From Chrysomallon squamiferum (Eukaryota; Mollusca; Gastropoda; Neomphalida; Peltospiridae), in NCBI GenBank assembly GCA_012295275.1, contig CM022679.1, forward strand, positions 27,067,483 through 27,131,482: DNA of 64,000 nucleotides, in the 5' to 3' direction. The position numbers and the translations under genes were made by a program. Below are positions 26,701 through 37,852 of the stretch, piece after piece; position 1 is the first letter of the stretch, and every line of letters starts with the position of its first letter. Under the pieces are notes generated by a model, which had not been told where the DNA came from, did no database searches, and saw nothing but the letters and a program-made list of their open reading frames with translations.

Positions 26701-28032
26701 GAAATGGAAAATAAAATGTTTTTATGGTGATTAGGGTTTACTTAGTAGTAAGTAAAGACGCAAACAGGATACTAATTCAGAGTGTAAACTAAAGCAGTTT
26801 AAATTAAAAGGATTTTAACAGTGTAAATATACAGGATACCAATTTAAACTTGCTGGATACACATTTGGACTGAAGTAAAAACAAACTCAATATATAACAA
26901 TAAATAAATAATAATAAATAATAAATTATAACAATAAGAGTAACAATAACAATAACAATAATATATCCATTTATATAATGTCCCATTTGGTGCTACTGGA
27001 AAATATATATATATATCCTTTTTAAGGAACCATCTCACTATGATCATAACAGTCTGTAAAGAAATGCATTAGATGAAGCTGGAAAAGTTCATTAATCACA
27101 GACTACTCAGACAGACAGATATATTCACAGGTGGCTTCAATAAATAATGCTTGAAAGTTAAAGTAAGTTAAAATATGTTAATTTTTTTTTTAAATGTAAG
27201 AAGTTTGATGCTTCCAACACATCATTTGGTAAGGTCATGGGAAGACATCTTGAAATACAACAGAAGACAAAAAGTTACAAACTTGGAGTGCAGAGCTTGA
27301 GGTCTGAGCAGATATGGAAACAGTTGCTCAACAGTTCGACGTAGATATTCCAACTCAGCTTTACGACTCCACATGGCACAGTGGACGTTGGGGCCGAGGT
27401 AGTCTAACACTGTCTGCTGTATATCTGATCCTGCTGGGGCTGTTAGAAATATTTATAATTAAGGTGTTGAGAAAAGATGAAGAGGCCACATTTTTAACAA
27501 TCTCAAGAAATATGGCGTTATGGATATATTTTATATCTATTAACAATACAATAGTGTTTTTTTGTGTTTCTTTTACATAGTTCACCAGTAGTTAAAATAA
27601 AATACTATTTATGTTTTGTTATTTAAAGGACATTAATGCACATATCTTTTATACACCAGTATGAATCAGGAAAGGGAAATAAAAATTTAATAAAACACTC
27701 AAAAACAGATCAGCTAGAAAACTACTCTAATCATAAGTATGAGCGTGTAAAAAAAAAACTACAAGTACCTGAGTATTTGAACATGTGTAAACAAATGATA
27801 AATATTACAGACTTTTAATATTATTATTAGGTTTTTTGATTGTTTTTTTTAATGTTTAACTTAGAACAAAAACCTTTTTTTCTTGCCCAGATACAACAGT
27901 CAAGATGCTGGATTGCAGCTTTAACAATCTTCTGAGTGATCAGGCTGGGAATATCCAGCTGAAATTTTTTTTTAAAATTAAAAAATAAATTGAAAAATAT
28001 TTATTAAAATAAAATAAAACATATAAACCCAA

Positions 28033-28063
<31 letters not shown>

Positions 28064-30648
28064 AATAATGCAGAATTTAAAAAGAAATAATTATTAATAA
28101 ATAGAAAAACAGGTTTAAAAAATTATTTTAAAATTAATGTGCCTTTGTAATATTTTTTTCTGATATTATTTCCTAGTGGGATTTGAAATTCAACCTAGTT
28201 CAGGACCATGACAAATCGTAGGAAACAACTCTACTTTCATGGTGTTATTGGCAATGAAGTCATCACCATCATCATCATCGTCGTCATTTTATTACCTTTT
28301 TAGCTCTTCTGAGGAAAACAGCAGCCAAAAATCTGAAGTTTGTTCTCAGCTCATCCACAAACTCTTCATCAGTGCTCAAATCTCTGAATACATTTAAAAA
28401 AAATAATAATAAATAAATAAAATTATACACAAAATTGTTTATATTTAATAAAGGAAAATATTACAAATCAGTGCTTGAATAATATCTTTGTCTAAATATT
28501 TAAGCTGAGTGTGCTGTATTAATAACATTTTAATTTCAGCTGAAAGCAAAAAAAAGACAAAATAAAATAATAATAATAAATAAACAAAAAAAAAAAAAAA
28601 TGAATCATTAAATGTTAATTCAAGATTTAAAATAAAGTTATTTGATTCAAATAAGAAAACAAAAATTCAATCAATTAATCATGGAAATTTTAGACTGAAA
28701 AGTTTTTTTTTTTTTTTTTTTCGGCTTTGTTAATGGACCTGAGGTTTATTTCAGACATTTTTCCAGTTAAGATAATTTGTGTTTCAAATGTGTACCTGAA
28801 TTTAACATTTGCCGAACACAACTTTAAACAGTTACTTACTTGTACCATGTGTAGACAAATTCCTTAAGAACAATGCTGAAGAACTTTAAAAACAAAAATA
28901 AGTAGACTTATTACTATTATAAACTTTTGGAGTTGTCGTTATTACTATTATAAACTTTTGGAGTTGTCGTTATCATAATCATTTTATCACTATATTATTA
29001 TTACAATTATTATTATTATTCCAATCAACAAAGTGAATATGAAGAAAACATTGACTAACATAAGGATAAACAAATTAAATATAATATCAATCTATTTGTT
29101 AAGCATCATTCTTATTTTAATAATTTCAGTAAATGTTCAACAATATGACAGCAAGACATATAACTTGATATTCTGTCCTTAATAAAAAATAATTAATATA
29201 TCATTAACATTTTCTTTTTCAAATTAATCACCTATTATCAAAGCACCCATTCAAATTTTCTAAAATAAATAACTTTTAGAAAAATAAGTAAGGTGTAAAA
29301 AGTATATTTACAAAGAAATTTATATATATATTATTTTTTCTTCAGATATTTCACTAATCCTATTTCAGAAAACATTTACCTCATCTAAAGCTTGATCCAC
29401 ACGCTGACTAATTTCCAGATTTGTCCATGGTTGAAATGCTAGAATATTCAATTCTGGCCTAAAAATTAATTTTAAAAAAATAATAAATAAATACATAAAA
29501 AAGTTTTTAAAAAGTTCATTTAAAAAAGAAGAAATAAAAGAAATTTTAATTAAATCCACAGTGGTACTTCAAGTTACAAGTTTTCTGAGTTACGAGCAAT
29601 CACCTGTTCGATGTTTTGCTTTGAATTGTGAGCCAAAATCAGAGTTAAGAGTGAGCTTCAGGTTTGCCACAGCTAGTTGGCGCAACGAACAACACAACAT
29701 CCACCCAGCATCCCACTGGTTTGCTTCACATGGTTACCTCGCAAGGGAAGCATCTTGGTTGTGCTGTGCTCGCATTTTGTGCAGTGTTTTGCCAAACTTC
29801 CATGGATCTTTAGAAAGTGAGTGCCAAGGACAGTGCTGAGATGAAGAAACGGATGATGTCCATTGAATTAAAGCATGAAATCACAGAACATCATGAGCTC
29901 AGTGTGCATGCAGTTGATAAAGCCTATATCTCCAGCCAAAGGCATTAAAATAATTTCTAAGCTGCCATGGACCTCTGTCCATGAAAAGATGAAGAAACCC
30001 AAAACCAGTTTATTTCTTTACATTGTCTTTTATTTTGTTTTTTATAGAATATTTGTAATTTATACATACATTTTTCTTATTTAAAAACACATTACAAAAA
30101 ACAGGGGTGGTTTTGTGGGGCTGGAACAGATTAATGGTATTTCAGTTAATTTCATTTGGAAAAATTTATTTGATATACAAGCAAACTCAGTTACGAGCTT
30201 GGTCACAGAACGAATTAAACTCATAACTCAAGGTACCACTGTATATTAATTAAAATACATTTTAACAACATTCTTTCAGCATTTGAAATCAAACTGTTAC
30301 TTTCTTATCTCTACCAGCAGTGCAGCTTAATAGTAAATCTGAAATAAAATTCTAATGTGTTCAATAAAAATTATAATTATACAAATTTACATTCTTCTAC
30401 ACATAGCAATATTTTTACTTCATTTCCGATACTGATATTACTGTAAATGATTTAAATTATGTCAGGAACATTACTGCTTATATGTTCTGAAGTTGTGCAC
30501 ACTCATAAATCTGTCAAGAAATATACCCTGACATTGTTTTAAAATTCAGAAAAGTACATTTACCTGTGTCTTGGACATCTCCTCTGCCCACAGACTGTGC
30601 ACACAGATTTCAACAGTGTAAGTTCATTGTCCAACACAGACATCTACA

Positions 30649-30713
<65 letters not shown>

Positions 30714-32396
30714 TGATGATGATAATTATACTACTACTACTACTACTACTAATAATAATAATAATGAAAACAAACAAACAAACAAGCAAATGAATAAATA
30801 AACAAACAAACAAAAACATTATTATAATGCAGAATGTATTTTGGAAATAAACATTAATCTTATAAAGAATTGATTTTACTTATATATATTTATTTTTAAA
30901 ATCTATTTAAATTTATTATATCATCAATAAGAAAATTATCATCAAATACATTTTTATTCAGTTTCCAATCAGTTTCATTTTTATTTTTCTGAATATCCAA
31001 AGATTATATATTTTTATGGGAAACATACATTTCACTTGTTAATATCATTTAATCAATCTGTGTACAATAACTGCATAATGTAATTTTCAAACTTGAAATG
31101 GATTTATAATTATCATGTAAAGAAACATAAATAAATAAAATTAAAAACATATAAATAATTTTATATAATTCTATTCTGTGATCACTTTCTTTCAGATTAC
31201 TATCATAAACAAAACTGTCATTTACTTTTTTCTGACGTCGATACATGGGAAGTAGGTTTGGCATGAGAGTTGTCGGGCTAAAAATGGAGAAAAAAAATCA
31301 TAATAAAATGATAAATATCCACAAACTAAATTCTAAAATACTCATAATCTAAGAATATTACATATATTAAAAACAAAACACAGAATATTTGTGAAAACTA
31401 TATATTATCAATTCTGTGTGTATAAAAAATAATAATAATCAATATTATATTCTCTGATTTTGTTTAAATGTTCTGGAAATTAATATCAATAACATTTTCA
31501 AATTATAAATTAAAATAGACATAATTTTGCTTTAATCTTGTAAATAAATAAAATCTACTGTATTGGTCTGATTTATAAAGAAAATCCATATTGAAAGCAA
31601 ATACAAATAAGTAATATTACCTGATGAGAAAATAGGAAATTGCCATACCCAAGATAAAAGACCATATGAATAAGAATACTTTAACATAGCTGAAAAATAA
31701 TGAATAATACATTTATTAAAACATAAAATGGAATATAAATTATTAAATATATTTTAGAATAAATAATTACGCCGTGAATTTTTATTATTATATGATATAT
31801 TATATTATTAATAATATAAATATTATTAGTATGCATGAATGAAAGTTTAAAAATGCAACTTCATTTAAATAAACTGAATTACCTCATACTTCTGTCAACA
31901 GGCACAGAAAGATCAGGAAATTCACTGCATTATCATGATAATAATTATTAATACATTACTGGATGAAAGATTTGATAGTTAAATTCAGACCCGCCCGAAT
32001 TTTACTGGCTACATAAATAATTAATTCTGATAGAAATGGTATCATTTTTACTATCCATATCATATTTGTATCTGTACTGCAGAATTTACCTTCTGCACAT
32101 ATAGCAACTGCCTTGAATTTTGAGCAAACGGTTGCATTAAATTTTATTACAGAAATATCGTATACATAATACTTTTTGCATCTACAATAGACAATCGTCG
32201 AGTGATTGGCGAGTCCGAAGGTTTGAACCATTTTAAATTTCTATTTATTTTAAATATAATTAATATTCTTAAATGCGATATCTCGAATGAACACAAACCT
32301 GTAGAATACAAGGGTGCACAGCAGTAATATTACAGTTCCTGAAGTAAATCTTGAATGTTTATAAATATAGTGTTTGATGAGGTACCAAGGAATCAT
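9720..32396 (-). CDS. SNX14: Sorting nexin 14, complete, 36 coding exons
   Basis: An ER-anchored sorting nexin; in other animals SNX14 works at ER-lipid droplet and endolysosomal contacts in lipid handling. I rebuilt the gene exon by exon from homology and GT..AG sites. All 36 exons keep phase, total 2844 nt and encode 947 aa plus a TGA stop at 9720-9722, close to the human length. The chosen start (MIPWYLIK, ATG at 32394-32396) gives an N-terminus leading into a hydrophobic segment, as in the family. Domain order is two membrane segments, Cys/His cluster, PXA (about 120-305), RGS (about 333-482), PX (about 560-690) and nexin C domain (about 780-930). Exact exon coordinates are in the block entries. 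The last exon reads YVLFDIVIQELFPEL, nearly the vertebrate ending. SNX13, SNX19 and SNX25 share the architecture, but the linker EATEPQSPMVPFL and the Cys/His cluster are SNX14-specific. Confidence 0.95.
11860..12235. repeat. Minisatellite in SNX14 intron 32, four ~100-bp units
   Basis: Units contain TTAACAAAGGTATATCTGTA, then ATGG(A/T)CCCA, TGGGTGAGGACAGA and ACTGGTCAAGTCA. They begin near 11867, 11973, 12067 and 12162. The array fills most of the intron between exons 33 and 32. Confidence 0.8.
12590..12985. repeat. Minisatellite in SNX14 intron 31, three to four ~120-bp units
   Basis: Units contain ACATTCTA(C/T)ATCA(A/G)TGTAAAA, AGAGATGA-like and TTTTATGACCATCTCTTTCT segments. They are unrelated in sequence to the intron 32 array, so two independent minisatellites lie in adjacent introns. 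Confidence 0.75.
15270..15305. repeat. (CA)n microsatellite in SNX14 intron 26
   Basis: A perfect CA run about 36 bp long within the intron between exons 27 and 26. Confidence 0.93.
15530..15775. repeat. Minisatellite in SNX14 intron 25, three ~85-bp units
   Basis: Three units share TATGAAATAATTAAAT, then AGATGAAATGCTATGAAATG and TAAATTTAAATACA. Divergence between units is low, suggesting fairly recent duplication. Confidence 0.8.
16660..16910. repeat. A-rich / (AAAT)n simple repeat in SNX14 intron 23
   Basis: Runs of A, (AAAT) and (ACAA) motifs, including a poly-A run over 16802-16829. Read on the transcribed strand this is a T-rich tract. It lies about 30 bp downstream of the 5' splice site of the first PX exon. 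Confidence 0.9.
17533..21071 (-). other. SNX14: SNX14 exons 19-22: RGS-PX linker with two 36-nt exons
   Basis: Coding exons 21036-21071 (36 nt), 19771-19806 (36 nt), 18047-18117 and 17533-17591. The two short exons encode HVVSSRSVPTMR-like and NFFTDQKEIGN segments. Each is 12 codons with the same phase on both sides, so either can be skipped without a frameshift. Exon 21 encodes the conserved FGFSNLGNKLRDVFKS segment (vertebrate: SRIGSKIKGVFKS). Exons 19 and 20 rest on splice sites and phase only, so they are less certain than the rest. Confidence 0.75.
21918..22180. repeat. (TAA)n/(TGA)n compound microsatellite next to SNX14 exon 18
   Basis: A long trinucleotide array, mostly TAA with blocks of TGATAA, then looser AAC/AAT repeats to about 22320. 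On the transcribed strand it is (TTA)n and starts only about a dozen bases upstream of the exon 18 acceptor. It therefore supplies most of the polypyrimidine/branch region. Several overlapping open frames here are only the repeat translated. Confidence 0.95.
23240..23551. repeat. Minisatellite in SNX14 intron 16, ~40-bp units
   Basis: ATGACAGTATTTGTTTAGTA, followed by TAAA(A/T) and C/T-ATG, recurs at least seven times with small deletions. The array ends about 25 bp before exon 16 (23575-23632). Confidence 0.8.
23701..23853. repeat. Compound pentanucleotide array: AAACT, AAAGT, AAAAT
   Basis: Three homogeneous blocks follow each other: (AAACT)n at 23701-23742, (AAAGT)n at 23746-23800 and (AAAAT)n at 23801-23853. 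All lie in SNX14 intron 15. The sharp block boundaries show that single-base variants of one unit each spread by slippage. Confidence 0.97.
26319..29458 (-). other. SNX14: SNX14 exons 6-12: PXA domain
   Basis: Coding exons 29380-29458, 28840-28883, 28296-28383, 27874-27958, 27283-27439, 26620-26695 and 26319-26363 encode about residues 114-305. Diagnostic stretches are FVDELRTNFRFLAAVFLRR, LDIPSLITQKIVKAAIQHL and LEYLRRTVEQLFPYLL. They align without gaps to the vertebrate PXA region. Family knowledge links this region to lipid and organelle contact. Confidence 0.93.
29559..30241 (+). mobile_element. Non-autonomous pogo/Tigger-like DNA transposon in SNX14 intron 5
   Basis: The left end starts CAGTGGTACTTCAAGTTA and the right end, read inward on the other strand, starts CAGTGGTACCTTGAGTTA: 15 of 18 positions match. 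TA follows the right end; the matching left TA is eroded. This CAGTGGTACC terminus is typical of Tigger/pogo elements of the Tc1-mariner superfamily. Near 29841-29930 a plus-strand segment reads KKRMMSIELKHEITEHHELS, resembling the first helix-turn-helix of Tigger transposases, and the frame then stops. At under 0.7 kb the element cannot encode a transposase. It is antisense to SNX14. Confidence 0.75.
30564..32396 (-). other. SNX14: SNX14 exons 1-5: membrane anchor and Cys/His cluster
   Basis: Coding exons 32299-32396, 31883-31924, 31621-31689, 31226-31277 and 30564-30643 encode about residues 1-114. Hydrophobic stretches TVILLLCTLVFY (exon 1) and VFLFIWSFILGMAISYFLI (exon 3) match the two-pass ER anchor of the family. 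Exon 5 holds CTVCGQRRCPRHRP, equivalent to the vertebrate CAVCGKVKCKRHRP segment, a possible metal-binding knuckle. A (TTA)n microsatellite abuts the exon 5 acceptor. Confidence 0.9.
30646..30755. repeat. (TAA)n/(TGA)n/(TAC)n microsatellite upstream of SNX14 exon 5
   Basis: TAA repeats, then TGATGA, ACTACT and AATAAT blocks, beginning directly after the exon 5 acceptor AG. On the transcribed strand the T-rich repeat takes the place of a polypyrimidine tract. Confidence 0.93.
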
Positions 32397-35050
32397 TGTG
32401 CAGTCTGTTGCATCTTTCCAATCTTGTGACAGCAGATTGTTTTCCCTTTGAAGATTAAAACAAGGGAGTTAACTCCCAATTTTCAAATCCTATCATGGCA
32501 TCGAAGTGTCAGTTAGTCTGTGTGTGTTAATCCCATTTCATTTCAGCCATCTTTTTATTTTTGGTTGGAGGTTAGAATATTATTTTAATGATGGTCGGTT
32601 AAATATAAAGTGGTTGATCATATCATTTAAACTTTGCAGTCCGTTTATTTAGATATCGTGTGTGTACGTATATCATTATATGGATATCTTATTCGTGGTG
32701 GTATTGCATTAATGTAAACTTTCGATTTCTTTTGACTGTTTGTTTAAATAAAATAAATATATAATAATAACAACAATAAATAAACAAAAACAAATAAAAT
32801 CGTCCAAATGTAAATACACAAGCTAACACCTGAATGCAGTATATTTTTTTATTACAAAATAATAAATATCAAATTTATCAACAGAGATGATTACAATAAC
32901 ACTTCATTCAACATCAGACTGTACAACAAAAAATAAACACTGAGGTACCATAATGTGTTCACGTCTTATTTCATTCAAATATATTTAGCCAATCTCATTC
33001 CAGTTGCAAATAATCCACCAATCACAATGCATTGCTGCTTACATTTGCTGTAGTTGACACACCTTTCATGATGCAAACATTTTAAGATTTTTAAATACAT
33101 TTCCCTGACATTCAGCACTCAGAAAATAAAACATTTGAAGTCCTGTGACCATTCAAACAGTTAATAACAATTAAATCAACAATATGGTGAAATGATGATC
33201 AGTATGAAATGATGTTTGAGATCACAGTAACATTTAACACAGATGTTGCTTGAACATTTTAACATGATACAGAATCATTTATCCTGCTGTGTGTAAAATT
33301 GTCAAAATAGTTGTAATATCAATCACAAGAATATTCCAACTGTTCTGAAATTTGTCAAAATTATTTTCATAAAATAATTTTGAAAAAATGACTGTAACTA
33401 AGTGTGACTAGGAATACAAGGTTTACCTCATTGGAAAGTTATAAACATAATTATGTTTGGTTGTAGTAAATAGTTGTTGTAAATTATCTGTACAAACTTT
33501 TTGGTTCTTGCATATCCAGACACACTGACTTATCATATCAATTATGATGGAATGGAAACATAACTTAAATAAATAAATAATAGGTAATAATATAAAGGAA
33601 TTGGAAGAAGCATTAATGATAGTTATTTTGATTTTCAAAATGATAACAAGACTTGAAGAGGTAATGGTGTTATGTAAGTAAATAATGGCCAAAAGGCATA
33701 AATTATATCGAAACAAATAAATGAAATTTTAAAGATTAAAAGAAGAATTTTTTTTTTTTAAAATAAGCAGATAAAATTGCCTGAGATTTCTAATACTGAA
33801 AATGTGTGAAGAGTCAAGAATTTCTTTTTTCCACTTTCAGTAAAGTAATTTTAAAGTTCAAAAAAATAATAATTAAAAGAAATATAAAAATGAGGCTGAC
33901 CAATTTAAACACAAAGGTGTGTATCTGGTATTATTTGTATGAAATGTTGGAAAAATGTGCAATTCTTTGGTGGTTTTCATTGTTTATTGTGGATCAAATG
34001 TTTGATTATGCAGATCAATAACAATAAGAAAAACAGCAAAAAATAAATAAATAAAAACGACCAATAACGATATTCAACATAATGTTACTACAACATGAAT
34101 TTAACCTGTAATAAATGACAAATGCTTCTGTTAAAAAAAATGTTATGCTAACTTCACTAACTTTGAGCTGGACTCTATTCTAAGAGTTTGAGTTGATTTC
34201 CATTATTTGTGACAGAAATAACAAATATTAAAAACAAAATGAAAAGAAAACAGAATTCCTGCAGTTCACTTTAAATCTAGACTACATTACACTAGACTTA
34301 TTTAACACATTATATTTTTTTCTTAATTAAAAAAAAATATGCCTATATATATCTTTCAAAATACCTAGGCTGAACTAGCTTATTTTTATGCAATTTGCAA
34401 CTTGATTCTGAAAAAATAAAAAATAAAATAAAAAATAAAATAAAACTGTCGGTTATGCATTTTGATGTAATATTAGCGTCTGATACTAGCAGGTAAATAT
34501 TAACATTCTTTGAACATTTAAACAAGAAATAAAACAACATTTTGATGAAAGAAAAACATAACATGAACACGGAATGCAAAACATGATTTGCAGATGGAAC
34601 ATCAGGAATGTTCATTAATACATTGCAGTGGTATTTGTCTGACTGAGGTTACATTTTGTATATTTCATTTGAAAATAAAGTTTTAGTCAAGGCAATTACA
34701 AAATAATAAAAAAAAGTTTGTACAAAATGTAAATTATATACAATAAATACTCCAGTTAGATATATATATATATATATTTTTTTATATATAGCACTTGTTT
34801 CCACTACACCAAATGTTATATAAAATGTGGTCACTTTGTACTGAAATTATCAAAGTGTGTTTGATCACCAGTACATGCATTCACATATATCACATTTCAT
34901 TTTGGCAGTGTTTAATTAGCACCGTTTCCATGGTGACATCACAAAAACTAGACAGTAAACAATTATCTCTCATGATTATACTGATTAAAAAAAACAAAAA
35001 TGACAACAATAAAAACTGAAATATAGTTAATTACAAAAGACCCCCCAGCA
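32397..35050. other. Spacer between SNX14 and CCNF
   Basis: No exon is supported. The first 100-200 bp upstream of the SNX14 ATG should hold its 5' UTR and promoter. A perfect palindrome GGGAGTTAACTCCC lies near 32465. The rest has fewer simple repeats than elsewhere and no conserved frame. Small open frames near 33.4-34.8 kb have no recognisable features. Confidence 0.5.
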
Positions 35051-35064
35051 TCCCCACCCACAAG

Positions 35065-35070
35065 TTTATT
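35065..35070 (-). terminator. CCNF: Probable CCNF polyadenylation signal
   Basis: On the minus strand this reads AATAAA, followed within 30 nt by a G/GT-rich stretch (GTGGGTGGGG, then CTGGGGGG). Hexamer plus downstream GT-rich element is the standard animal poly(A) site layout. It would give CCNF a 3' UTR of about 1.3 kb. Confidence 0.55.
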
Positions 35071-36342
35071 TTTATATTTATGTACATTTATAATATTTAA
35101 CTCACAGTAGACAATGGAAGTAAAACAGCATCTTAATTTTTATCTTAATCATTTAAAATAAGAATGCTGTTATATATTCTTTTTTTTCCATTTTATAACA
35201 TAACTTTCCTTAAAAAAATAACTGATGTCTTGTTTGTCTTGTGATAATCCACACAAGAGGAAAAGAAAATTATATTCATGCTTAATACTAACAGTATAAG
35301 TTTGAGCAAATTATGAGCATATCTTACTCAAAACTTACAAATTTATATGTCATATATAAAATGAAACCAAATAAAAATTGCACAATAGTTCACATACTTC
35401 AAAAAGAAAAAAAAATATCTTGTAAGTAAATACAAGAAAAATGGTTATTTTTAATTCATTATGCTACAAGGTAAACTATGAACAAAGTATTAATGATATC
35501 TTTTCATTTAAAAACATAGCACAGGTAATTAACATTTTAAAAATATTTCACCTGTCATTGAAACACCAATCTCTTCTGGGTATAAGCATCAGGAACAAAC
35601 ACTCCATGCACTAAGCAAGAACATGAATGCAAGCATTTGTAATGCTGAAACAAATTTGGATTCCAAATGAATAGGATATCCTGCATTAAGAGTTGATATT
35701 ATGTATAGTATGTGAATTCTTACGAATCACTGTATTTAAACACTCAAAGTGTTAAAACCGTGTTTGTCAAAATGGTTATCAGTATTTCAATGTGTATTAT
35801 GTTTAATGATATGTAAACATTAATCACTGTTCACATTGCTATAATTTAATAACTAATGCTAAGTTATATAAACTATTTTTAAAATAGTTTTTTGTCCTCT
35901 GCTGTGTTTATAATTATAGTTACCTCTTTCGTTTTACAGATTTGCTTTGAAATTATTTTAATATATAAAATTTTGAAGCAAATCTACTAGACTATATTCA
36001 CTGAATCTAAATTATTTTCAAATTGTTTTAGTCATGTTTTTATTTTTGCAGTTTTTATATCAATCATTTGAACTGTATTTCCCATTTATCTAAAAAGGTT
36101 TTAATTATAATTATCATAATTGACTTATGCATGTAATCTGATTTTCTACTTCAATGCTAAATATTTTTTCTTAATGCTAAGACTAACAATCTCTCACTTA
36201 GTCTAAAACAATACCATACTTATTCATCATCTTTCAGATTCTGAACAAGTTTTATGTTTTTACAGAATACTAAATTATTGTTTTAATAATTTCTCTAAAT
36301 CTATACAAATTACATTTTCCTAAATATATTCTTAACTAATCG

Positions 36343-37852
36343 TTAAGAAACTGTTCTTGAGGATCTTCGGTTTTTCCTTCTCAGAGCATTGGGTGAAGTC
36401 ATTTTAGTTACTGATCGTAAATTCTTCTTGCGTGGATGTATGTACGAATGACTTGATGATGTGCCAGGCATTTCAATGTCACTTGACAGCGATCCTGAAT
36501 GAGCCAGACTGGACATTTTTTTATGTTTAGATGCCGAATGATGACCTGAGTTGGGATAGGATGATGAAACACCTGATGATGATAAGTCGCAGGCACAGCT
36601 GCCAGACAGTTTTGATCCGTCAGTTGGCCACGCACTGCTGAAAGAACCGTAAGAAACTCGTATTCCTGTCGAACCACCCTGACAGAAACTTGATAAACAT
36701 GCAGAATATGTGTCACTGTCCGAATCCATGGCCCGGTCCGAAATTTCACTTGACATGCTGTTTCCTGAGTCTGCAATAATCAAAAATAAATAAATAAATA
36801 AAACATTAATGAAATATTAATTTTTAATAAAAAAAAGAAGAATAATAATAAACAAAAACTAATAAATACACACAAAAATAAGAACAGTTATTAAAATATT
36901 AATAATTAAAAAGAATAAATAAAAGAAGTAAAATATTAATAATTGTTAAAAAAGATATAAATGGTACCATGCATTACAGAATTCAGGTTAAATAATTTAA
37001 TTTTTTTTATATAAAATTCAGTAGATTGATATTGGAAAATATCTTATTAACAAACAAACAATTTGTGGATAGAATGACATTAAAAAATATTACATTCAGG
37101 GTTGAGTGAAAGGATTAAACATTTAATGGGTAATATTCTTGTTTACGTAACAGAATTTTTATAAACATTTTCAATTAATTTAAAACATCTAGCTTTTTTT
37201 AATTGTTTATTTTTTTATTTTTTTTTATTTTTAGTTGTTTAAAAACTTGAATGCTCATGTGTGCAGGCCTTTTCTGGTTGTATGAATGAAAGAGTAAAAC
37301 AGATTTCACAGATTCAGTTCTCTATTTTTGTTTTCATTAATCTCACCTGTATTATCAACGAACGAATCTTCCTCATCCTCTTGGTCACCTTCATATCCTG
37401 ACATCACAACATCATCACACAATGCATAACGTTCTACTGTAGGTGTAGCTGCCTTTTCTCTCTCAGTATATCTTTTGATTGTTCTAACAAAATAAACAAA
37501 AGTAAATTAAACATTAAAAAAAAAAAGAAGATGGGATAAACCAGAACTGTTAGAAAAACAAAATAATCATAAACTAAGATATTTTGGAACAGAAAAATAA
37601 ATAAGAAGTACATAATATATATATATACATATAAAACTGAAAACATAGGGAACAAATTTAACATTTAATACATTCTGCATTCTATCAATTTAAATAAATA
37701 TAATTATATGCTTACCTTTGGTTTCTACTTTTGCCTCTAGATGGAGACACTATCAGCTCATCAGCATTTCGGAACCTCAGTTTGACATCAAAGCCATGGA
37801 GAAGGTGTTCCGTCACTCCAAGCATTCGGCAGAGTTCTTCATAGCTCATGAT
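36343..37852 (-). other. CCNF: CCNF exons 13-15: C-terminal regulatory tail
   Basis: Coding exons 37716-37852, 37347-37483 and 36343-36770. The acidic SGYEGDQEDEEDSFVDN segment matches human SGYEGDQESE. The last exon is Ser-rich (DRAMDSDSDTYSACLSSF), PEST-like, and ends with basic clusters HPRKKNLRS and LRRKNRRSSRTVS, plausible nuclear localisation signals. In vertebrates this tail controls stability. The order is conserved but sequence identity is low. Confidence 0.88.

Noticed and set aside
31956-32231. 91-codon minus-strand frame
   Set aside because: It lies within SNX14 intron 1, between two exons that join in phase, and has no recognisable motif.
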